DNA of 43,599 bases from Limnochordaceae bacterium (GTDB lineage Bacteria; Bacillota; Limnochordia; Limnochordales; DUMU01): the NCBI GenBank assembly GCA_014896305.1, contig JADBKQ010000015.1:1-43599 (forward strand). Reading direction: 5' to 3'. This document shows positions 35,884-43,599 of this stretch, in pieces. Under the pieces are notes generated by a model, which saw only the letters and a program-made list of their open reading frames with translations, ran no database searches and was not told where the DNA came from. The translations under genes were made by a program, and so were the position numbers. Every line of letters begins with the position of its first letter. Positions within the stretch are counted from its first letter, which is position 1.

Positions 35884-37623
35884 CTACCACTCCGTCACTA
35901 CGGTCCGCTCGAGACCCTCCACCTGGCCCAGCTCTTCCAGAACCTGCGGGGGAATAGGATCGTCCACGCCCATGGCCATCACCGCCCGGCCACGGATCTC
36001 TTTCCGCCCCACCTGCATGAAGGCGATGTTGATCCCGTGATTCCCCAATATCGTCCCAACTCGACCGATGATGCCAGGTTGGTCGATATGGTAGGAGAGC
36101 AAGAGATAGCCAGAAGAGATGATGTCGACCCGGTAGCCATCGATCCCGATCAGCCGGGGCTTGCCGTCTGCCGTGACCGTACCCGCCACCGTTCGCACCC
36201 CCTCGGGCGTCTCCGCCCGCAGGGCGATGGTGGCCGTGACCTCGCCGTTGCCGCTGGGCAGTCCCTCTACCCCTGCCACTGTCGCCGCCGTTGTGGGAGT
36301 CCCCGTGGCCGCTGCGCCACCCGCTGCGCCGCCTCCCACTGGTGAACGGGATGCTGCTGTCCCCGTAACCCCTGCACCCATGACGGCAGCGCCCATGGCC
36401 CCTTCCTTCACCTCTGCCAGGCGGATCCCCCGCTCTTCCGCCAGGATCGGCGCATTGACCGCATTCACTTCCTCATGCAGCATGGGCTGCAGCATGCCGT
36501 TGAGCAGGGCGATGGTCAACGGGCGCAGGTCGTATCGGACGATGGAACCTTTGTAGACCACTTCCATGCGGGGATAGGCCCGCCCCACCAGCGTCGTGTA
36601 CAGGCGTCCCAGCCGTTCCGCCAGCTGCCGATAGGGCTCGAGCACAGCCGCCACCTCCGGGCGCAGGGCGGGAGCGTTGACGGGATTGCGTACCGGTTCG
36701 CCGGCAACGAACCGCAGGAAGTCTTCAGCAACATCCACTGCTACATTGATTTGCGCCTCTCGAGTGGAAGCACCCAGGTGCGGCGTGCCCACCACTTGCG
36801 GCAACTGCAGCAAGGGATTATCCACCGCCGGTTCTTTGGTCCATACATCCAGCCCTGCCCCAGCCACCCGGCCGGCCTGAATCGCCTCGGCCAGCGCCTG
36901 TTCGTCGATGATGCCGCCCCGGGCGCAGTTGATCAGCCGCACCCCCGGCTTCATCATGGCAAACTGCTCCTTGCCGATCAGGTGCTCGGTCTGGCGGCTC
37001 AGGGGGGTATGCACCGTGATGAAGTCTGCCTGCCGGCAGATGGCCTCGATGCTGGCCGGCTCCACGCCCAGCTCGGCAGCGCGTTCAGCCGAAACGAAGG
37101 GATCGTACGCCAGCACCCGCATCTCGAAGGCTTGCGCCCGGCGGGCGACCGCCGCGCCGATCCGTCCCAGCCCGATGATCCCCAGCACTTTGCCTTGCAG
37201 CTGCACCCCGGTGAACGAATGCCGGTCCCACCTGTGCTCGTGCGCCAAGCTATGGTGGGCCTGCGGAACATGGCGTGCCACCGCCAGCATCAGGGCCATC
37301 GTCATCTCCGCCGCCGCGATCGTGTTGCCCTCGGGGGCGTTGACCACGACGACGCCCCGCCGGGTCGCCGCCGCCACGTCGATGTTGTCGACCCCGACGC
37401 CGGCCCGGCCCACGATTTTGAGCCGCCCCGCTCCTGCCGCGAACACGTCCTCCGTCACCTTGGTGGCGCTGCGCACGATCAGCCCGTCATACTGGCCGAT
37501 GATCCGCACCAGCTCATCATGGGGCAGCCCGGGCCGAGCGTCCACCCGCACCTGCGGATTGCGGCGCAGGACACTGAGGCCCTCCTCGGAGAGTTCATCG
37601 CTGATCAATACGGCAAACTCCAT
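35884..37623 (-). CDS. serA: D-3-phosphoglycerate dehydrogenase, long form with ACT domain and a low-complexity insertion
   Basis: Oxidises 3-phosphoglycerate to 3-phosphohydroxypyruvate, starting serine synthesis. The 579-residue product has the substrate domain (VLISDELSEEGL...), the NAD-binding GKVLGIIGLGRIGAAVARRA, RLINCARGGIIDEQAL, the catalytic-type GTPHLGASTREAQ, an allosteric-substrate-binding domain and a C-terminal ACT domain (YLLLSYHIDQPGIIGRVGTIL and a short end). An Ala/Gly/Thr-rich stretch at about 36249-36402 (residues roughly 408-458; MGAGVTGTAAS, GGGAAGGAAATGTP) interrupts the intervening domain just after LAEVKEG, where relatives have a short acidic loop. Start ATG 37623 with AAGGAGGGGG upstream. 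It sits between ilvC and leuA, an unusual partner for a leucine-controlled operon. Confidence 0.95.
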   Translation of the reverse strand: MEFAVLISDELSEEGLSVLRRNPQVRVDARPGLPHDELVRIIGQYDGLIVRSATKVTEDVFAAGAGRLKIVGRAGVGVDNIDVAAATRRGVVVVNAPEGNTIAAAEMTMALMLAVARHVPQAHHSLAHEHRWDRHSFTGVQLQGKVLGIIGLGRIGAAVARRAQAFEMRVLAYDPFVSAERAAELGVEPASIEAICRQADFITVHTPLSRQTEHLIGKEQFAMMKPGVRLINCARGGIIDEQALAEAIQAGRVAGAGLDVWTKEPAVDNPLLQLPQVVGTPHLGASTREAQINVAVDVAEDFLRFVAGEPVRNPVNAPALRPEVAAVLEPYRQLAERLGRLYTTLVGRAYPRMEVVYKGSIVRYDLRPLTIALLNGMLQPMLHEEVNAVNAPILAEERGIRLAEVKEGAMGAAVMGAGVTGTAASRSPVGGGAAGGAAATGTPTTAATVAGVEGLPSGNGEVTATIALRAETPEGVRTVAGTVTADGKPRLIGIDGYRVDIISSGYLLLSYHIDQPGIIGRVGTILGNHGINIAFMQVGRKEIRGRAVMAMGVDDPIPPQVLEELGQVEGLERTVVTEW

Positions 37624-37659
37624 CACGGACCCCCTCCTTGTACCTACCGTCACAAAGCG

Positions 37660-39250
<1,591 letters not shown>

Positions 39251-39254
<4 letters not shown>

Positions 39255-41023
39255 TCCCCTCCCGCCGTCCTCTTCGCCTTCGCCCCCGCCTCGGCCGGCA
39301 CTCCGGCCTGGCTGTGCCTCCCGCCGGCGGCCCGGGCCTCGCCAGGGCCAGGCATCTGGTCAAGGCCCATGATCTGGTCCACGCTCGCGCCAGCCGGGAT
39401 CATGGGCCACACGTTCGCCTCTGGGGAGACCTGGAAGTCGATCACCACCGGGCCGGGCGTGGCCAGGGCCGTGCGCAGCGCCGGCACGACGTCGGCCGCC
39501 TTCTGCACCCGCAGGCCAGTCGCCCCGTACGCCTCCGCGACCTTGGCGAAATCAGGAGTGCTCATGCGGGAGGCAGAGTAGCGGGTGCGGTAGAAGAGCT
39601 GCTGCCACTGGCGAACCATGCCGAGGAAGGCATTGTTTAGCACGCAAACCTTGACGGGCAGGTCGTTTTCGACGGCGGTTGCCAGCTCCTGGATGTTCAT
39701 CTGAAAACTGCCGTCGCCGCTGATGCAGAAGACCGGCTGATCGGGATTGGCGATCTGGGCGCCAATGGCGGCCGGGAAACCGAAGCCCATGGTGCCCAGG
39801 CCACCGGAAGAGATGAACTGGCGCGGCCGTTCACAACGGTAATATTGGGCAGCCCACATCTGGTGCTGGCCCACGTCGGTGGTGAGGATGGCTTTCCCCT
39901 CGGTTACTTCGTAAACCTTCTCCACTACGAACTGCGGCATGAGGCTGTCGCCGTCGGAGTAGTAGCCCAGGGGGTGCTCCGCCCGCCATTGCGCGATCTG
40001 CTCCATCCAGGCCGGGTGCAGGGCAGGTTCGACTTTGTCCAACAAGGCACGGAGAACCAGGCGGGCGTCCCCCACGATGGGGATGTCGACCTTCACGTTC
40101 TTGCCGATCTCGGCCGGATCGATGTCGATATGGATCTTGGTTGAGTGCGGCGAGAACTTGCGTACGTCGCCCGTGACCCGGTCGTCGAAACGCACCCCCA
40201 CCGCGATGAGCAGGTCGCATTCGTGCAAGGCCAGGTTGGCTTCGACGGTGCCATGCATGCCGGGCATGCCGAGGAAAAGCGGGTGATGGGCGGGGAACGC
40301 CCCCAGAGCCATCAAGGTGGTGGTCGTCGGGATGTGGGCCTTCTCGGCCAGTGCCTGCACCTCGGCAGACGCCCCGGCAGCGATGACACCGCCGCCCACG
40401 TAGAGGACGGGGCGCTCAGCCTGTGCCAGGGCACGAGCCGCCTCCTCGATCTGCTTGGGGTGGCCGTACAGGGTCGGCTTGTAACCGGGCAGGTCTACGG
40501 TGTCGGGGTAGCTAAACTCGATGGTGGCGGCGGCCACGTCCTTGGGTAAATCGATCAGAACAGGGCCGGGGCGTCCGGTGGTGGCGATGTGAAAGGCCTC
40601 TTTGACGATACGGGGAATGTCCTCGGCCTGCTTCACCAAGTAGTTGTGTTTGGTGATGGGCATCGTGATCCCCGTCACATCCGCCTCCTGGAAGGCGTCC
40701 CGGCCGATGGAGTCCCGGGCAACTTGGCCCGTGATGGCCACGATCGGGATCGAATCCATATGGGCCGTCGCCAGGCCGGTGACCAGGTTGGTTGCACCTG
40801 GCCCCGAGGTGGCCATGCACACCCCAGGCCGCCCGCTCGCCCGGGCATAGCCGTCGGCGGCGTGAGCCGCGCCTTGTTCATGGCGGGTGAGGACGTGGCG
40901 GATACGGGAGTCGTACAAGGCGTCATATACCGACAGGATCGCCCCCCCCGGATAGCCGAAAATGACCTCGACGTTCTCCTTTTCCAATGAAGCGATCAAT
41001 GCTTGTGCTCCGGTCATTCTCAC
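39251..41023 (-). CDS. ilvB: acetolactate synthase large (catalytic) subunit
   Basis: ThDP/FAD enzyme joining pyruvate with pyruvate or 2-oxobutyrate. The 590-residue product has VIFGYPGGAILSVYDALYD, the ThDP-activating Glu in LTRHEQGAAHAADGYAR, ATSGPGATNLVTGLATAHMDS, QVARDSIGRDAFQEAD, the FAD-domain RFDDRVTGDVRKFSP and the ThDP motif CISGDGSFQMNIQELATAVEND with LNNAFLGMVRQWQQLFY. The C-terminal tail after the usual end is Gly/Ala/Arg-rich. Start GTG 41023 with GAGGAGGGG about 8-9 nt upstream; ATG 41017 is the alternative. First gene after the Leu T-box leader, so its expression should rise on leucine starvation. Confidence 0.97.
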
Positions 41024-41156
41024 AGCCGTCCCCTCCTCGTCGCCTCATATGCCGTGGTTGCCGCCTCGCTGGTCGTCACAGCCAACGTTGCTGCCACCGC
41101 CAACGCAGCAGTCACGCCTGCCACCAGCGCCAGGCAGGCCAACCCTTCCGGGTATG
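41024..41156. other. post-terminator leader segment before ilvB
   Basis: About 130 bases between the T-box terminator and ilvB, containing only the ilvB ribosome site (GAGGAGGGG). It has an alternating GCAAC/GCCAAC-like composition but no recognised element or open frame. Confidence 0.5.
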
Positions 41157-41209
41157 AAAAAAGCCCTTCATCCCGGCACACGACTCCTGTGCACCGGAGA
41201 CGAAGGGCT
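41157..41209 (-). terminator. regulated intrinsic terminator of the ilv T-box leader
   Basis: On the minus strand AGCCCTTCGTCTC (41209-41197) pairs with GGGATGAAGGGCT (41174-41162), 13 consecutive pairs including two G-U, followed by a run of T. It lies directly downstream of the T-box core, as expected for a hairpin that competes with the antiterminator. Confidence 0.9.
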
Positions 41210-41667
41210 AGCCCCCCGCGGTACCACTCCGCTTGCCGTTCACCTCCCGGTGAACGACCGCTCGAGCCTTTCTGAGCCTGTGCCTGCACTAGCTTGAACT
41301 GTGCCCGCGTCAGCTGGCACCGCTGGTGCAACCACCCCTGCTCACAGGAAAGGCCTGGTGCTGTAACGGGCACCTCCACACGGCGCAACCTGCGCCCCGC
41401 CAAGCGGCCGACCTCGAGTACGTACAGTACGACCTGGCGTGCCGTGCCGGCATGCCGTGCGGATTTCCCGGCATCGCCTACTGGTCCGCGCCCCAAGTGT
41501 GACAAAGTGGCAAACGGACTTTCGGTATGCTGCTCCGGGGCGAGTTCGTCATCGGTGACGGTACCGGCTCGCACCGCCCGCCGGCTCTCTTGAACCGCTT
41601 TCCGATCCTACTACTCCCCATCATCGCCTAAAACTTATTCAGTCTAACTGTCCCTGGGGGAAAGTGT
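41157..41667 (-). promoter_or_regulatory. T-box riboswitch, leucine-specific, controlling ilvBNC-serA-leuAB-cimA
   Basis: The leader shows the full T-box set on the minus strand. Stem I begins with GATGATGGGGAGTAGTAG and the conserved AGAGAGCC (41590-41583) with the apical GGCGGTGCGAGCCGG. The specifier region GAA-CTC-GCCCCGGAG has CUC (41544-41542), a leucine codon. The antiterminator carries the T-box core TGGTACCGCG (41226-41217), whose UGG would pair with the uncharged tRNA end, and then the terminator. Uncharged tRNA-Leu (GAG anticodon) should thus allow read-through. The ~300-base middle part (stem II/III region) holds several hairpins. The 5' end at about 41667 is set from the promoter at 41675-41703. 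Confidence 0.93.
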
Positions 41668-41674
41668 TTCTCCC

Positions 41675-41703
41675 ACTATACGCAGGGTGCTGCTGCCTGT
41701 CAA
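41675..41703 (-). promoter_or_regulatory. sigma-A promoter of the ilv-leu operon
   Basis: TTGACA (41703-41698) and TATAGT (41680-41675) with a 17-base spacer, a near-perfect housekeeping promoter. It lies immediately upstream of the T-box stem I, with a predicted start near 41667. Confidence 0.9.
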
Positions 41704-41747
41704 CCCATTTCCGACCCCACCCGGAGGCAGGAATGTAAACATTATGT

Positions 41748-41768
41748 TACCGGGTGTGCATACCGGTA
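41748..41768. promoter_or_regulatory. inverted repeat upstream of the GH4 gene, possible operator
   Basis: TACCGG (41748-41753) and CCGGTA (41763-41768) form an inverted repeat with nine bases between, in the 230 bases dividing the leftward ilv promoter from the rightward GH4 gene. A second TACCGG overlaps the right arm. The size resembles operators of LacI-type sugar regulators, but no regulator gene is present in the window. Confidence 0.3.
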
Positions 41769-41931
41769 CAGCCCCCACGGTGATGGCAGGGAGATGCAAG
41801 CCGGTGGCGAACTCGGCCTCCTGAGGGATCAGACTGTTTCAATGAGTTTGAACCTGCTCGAGCGGGGAAGGCCTCCCCGACCAGTCTGTGTCACAAGCCA
41901 GTAGCCAGTGCCAAGGAAAGGAGTTCATGAG

Positions 41932-43251
41932 ATGAGAACCGCCCGGGTCGTCCATGTAGGGGCGTGCAGCCTGTCGTTCGGGGTTGGGGCTCTCGTTGAT
42001 GCGATCCACACACCGGAGTTGCGGGGGAGCACGCTGGTACTAGTGGATACCAACGAGGAGCATTTGGAGCTCCAGTACCGGCTCGCTCAAAGGTTGAACG
42101 AGGAGTCGGGGGCAGGCCTCGTTATCCAATGCACCACGGACCGGCGGGAGGCGCTGCCCGGTGCCGACTTCGTAATCTGTTCAATAGCGATCCGGCGCAA
42201 CGAACTCTGGAAGCGGGACTGGGAGATTCCACTCAAACACGGGCTCGAGCAGGTGCTGGGGGAGAACGGCGGCCCTGGCGGGTTGTCCCATACCCTGCGA
42301 AACGTGCCACTCATCCTCGATCTTTGCCGAGACATGGAGGAGCTGTGCCCCGCCGCACTGCTGCTCAACTTCACCAATCCCGAGAGCAGGCTTTGCCTGG
42401 CCATCAAGCGGTATACCCGCATCCAGGCGGTGGGGCTTTGCCACGGCGTGTTCATGGGACGCGACCTCGTCGCCGAAGTGACCGGCTTACCCCCTGAGGA
42501 CGTGAACGTGAAGGCGGCAGGGTTGAACCATTTCCTGTGGATACTCGACATGAGGAACAAGCAGACCGGAGAGGATCTCTATCCCGCCTTTCGCCAGAGG
42601 ATGGCCGCCAAGAGCCCTTCCTTCATGCCTCTCACCCGGCATATGCTGGAAACCTTCGGCTATCTGGTGGCGCCCTCGGACGACCACATCGGAGAATACC
42701 TGCCCGCCGCGTGGGAGTTGTGCCAGCACAGCGGGTATGACTTCGATGCCGCCGACCGTGAGTATGAACAGCATTGGAGGAGAATGGCCGAATATGCGAG
42801 CGGTGAAGCATCGGTGGATCACTTGCTGCAGGCCAGATCAGGGGAAATCGCCTTCGATATCATCGCGGCTGTCCTGGCCGATAAGAACATGCTGGCCCTG
42901 GCGGTCAACGTCCCCAACAACGGTTGCATCGCGAACCTGCCGTCCGATTGTGTGGTGGAAGTGCCGGCGCTGGTTTCCGCAGCAGGCGTTCAGCCGGTGT
43001 GCATGGGTGAACTGCCCCGGGGTGCTGCAGCCCTGTGCGCGCAACAGGTAGCAGTTCAGGATCTGGCCGTAGAAGCGGCGGCCAAGGGGGACCGTTCATT
43101 GGCGCTCCAGGCGCTCCTGGCCGATCCCGTGGTCAAAGGGAACTACCGAGCGGCCCGGGCCACTCTTGACGAGTTGCTGGAGGTTCATGCCCCCTACCTG
43201 CCCCAGTTTGCCAGTTCGGACGGTCCTACCCACCCTACCACCGTCGATTGA
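41932..43251 (+). CDS. glycoside hydrolase family 4 (NAD- and metal-dependent alpha-glucosidase/galactosidase/glucuronidase type)
   Basis: GH4 enzymes cleave glycosides by an NAD-driven oxidation/elimination mechanism with a divalent metal. The 439-residue product has an N-terminal Rossmann region (RVVHVGACSLSFGVGALVDAI, LVLVDTNEEHLEL), SIAIRRNELWKRDWEIPLKHG, GENGGPGGLSHTLRNVPLIL, NFTNPESRLCLAI, the metal-binding GLCHGVFMGRDL (Cys and His) and GLNHFLWILDM, then NVPNNGCIANLPSDCVVEVPALV. The SLSFG in place of the usual GS-x-x-F-T/S shows a diverged dinucleotide loop. Substrate cannot be fixed from sequence; the melibiase-like subgroup is the closest impression. Start ATG 41932 with AGGAG eight nt upstream. 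Codon use is similar to the neighbours. A solute-binding protein gene may end on the opposite strand at the right edge. Confidence 0.9.
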   Translation: MRTARVVHVGACSLSFGVGALVDAIHTPELRGSTLVLVDTNEEHLELQYRLAQRLNEESGAGLVIQCTTDRREALPGADFVICSIAIRRNELWKRDWEIPLKHGLEQVLGENGGPGGLSHTLRNVPLILDLCRDMEELCPAALLLNFTNPESRLCLAIKRYTRIQAVGLCHGVFMGRDLVAEVTGLPPEDVNVKAAGLNHFLWILDMRNKQTGEDLYPAFRQRMAAKSPSFMPLTRHMLETFGYLVAPSDDHIGEYLPAAWELCQHSGYDFDAADREYEQHWRRMAEYASGEASVDHLLQARSGEIAFDIIAAVLADKNMLALAVNVPNNGCIANLPSDCVVEVPALVSAAGVQPVCMGELPRGAAALCAQQVAVQDLAVEAAAKGDRSLALQALLADPVVKGNYRAARATLDELLEVHAPYLPQFASSDGPTHPTTVD

Positions 43252-43545
43252 GTGGACCGCTTGCCACCCCAGAACCATGGCGACACCATGCATCAGCATC
43301 CGCCAGGCTTCCCGCAACCAGCATCGCTCCGGCCCAGCAGCCGGCCGCCGTACCAGTCCCGTCAGGGGACACCCTCTGTGCAGCCCTTGTCGCTGCCCAA
43401 CCAGACGCTCTTTCCCTCGAACTTCGGCTGTCCCTGGCTTCGTCGTCATCTTGTCGAACTTCCCCTCGGCTCAGCGTCTGCAATGGGGGTTCGGTTCTGC
43501 GATGGGTGTCCCTTCCCTTGTCTCCTCGTCCTGTCCCTTCGTTCG
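43252..43545. other. intergenic region downstream of GH4
   Basis: About 290 bases between the GH4 stop and the convergent gene entering at the right edge. Open frames on both strands are short and GC-driven. No clear terminator hairpin with a T-tract was found. Confidence 0.5.
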
Positions 43546-43599
43546 TCACTTTTGGCTGGCCCAGTACTTGTCCAGCAACGCCTGAACCTGATCGTTGAG
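43546..43599 (-). CDS. C-terminal end of a gene running off the right edge (possibly a solute-binding protein)
   Basis: From the right edge the minus strand reads LNDQVQALLDKYWASQK and a TGA at 43548-43546. A helical end with a Lys-Tyr-Trp is typical of the C-termini of extracellular solute-binding proteins of sugar ABC transporters, which would fit next to a GH4 glycosidase. Only 17 residues are visible, so the identity is a guess. Confidence 0.3.
   Translation of the reverse strand, partial: LNDQVQALLDKYWASQK

Overview
The window is GC-rich chromosomal DNA from a Gram-positive (Bacillota/Firmicutes-type) bacterium, probably a thermophilic or otherwise GC-rich lineage. The evidence is gene order: a cggR-gap-pgk-tpiA-eno-secG glycolytic cluster preceded by whiA and rapZ, a cdaA-cdaR-glmM-glmS block next to acpS, nnr and alr, and a leucine T-box in front of an ilv/leu operon. 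Start codons are often GTG or TTG, and Shine-Dalgarno (SD) sequences are usually strong. The species cannot be named from this sequence. No rRNA, tRNA, CRISPR array or intact insertion sequence was seen. Nearly every gene from the left edge to 16.4 kb and from 20.1 to 41 kb is on the minus strand. The plus-strand genes are a DUF4912 protein plus a GH57 enzyme (16.7-19.8 kb) and a GH4 enzyme (41.9-43.3 kb).

Layout, left to right. 0.1-2.5 kb: a small hypothetical gene and a membrane-anchored DUF4015-type glycoside hydrolase. 2.5-3.25 kb: repeat-containing non-coding DNA. 3.25-9.5 kb (read right to left): the regulator CggR with an upstream operator-like site, then gap, pgk, tpiA, eno and secG; the usual phosphoglycerate mutase is absent. 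9.5-11.85 kb: whiA and rapZ without the usual yvcK between them. 11.87-16.4 kb: murQ-anmK-nagA-nagB, a complete route from anhydro-MurNAc to fructose-6-phosphate. 16.7-21.5 kb: DUF4912 protein, GH57 alpha-glucan branching-type enzyme and a convergent GT4 glycosyltransferase, probably for a storage or surface alpha-glucan. 21.5-22.6 kb: about 1.15 kb of non-coding DNA with three different repeat systems. 22.6-31.2 kb: cdaA, a severely shortened cdaR, glmM, glmS, acpS, nnr (NAD(P)HX repair) and alr, serving c-di-AMP signalling and envelope precursor supply. 31.25-41.7 kb: sigma-A promoter, Leu-specific T-box, then ilvB-ilvN-ilvC-serA-leuA-leuB-cimA. 41.9-43.6 kb: a GH4 glycosidase and the last codons of a convergent gene.

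The genes tie together around hexose phosphates and cell-wall sugars. Recycled MurNAc enters as GlcNAc-6-P and fructose-6-P, GlmS/GlmM take fructose-6-P back to glucosamine-1-P, CdaA normally works alongside GlmM, and CggR senses glycolytic flux. The most unusual property is a recurring one. Many otherwise ordinary housekeeping proteins (WhiA, Alr, Nnr, SerA, CimA, LeuB, AnmK, the DUF4015 enzyme) carry Ala/Gly/Ser/Thr-rich or tandemly repeated insertions at loop positions, and the intergenic regions carry related-looking short tandem repeats. This suggests active minisatellite expansion that is tolerated in frame inside essential genes.
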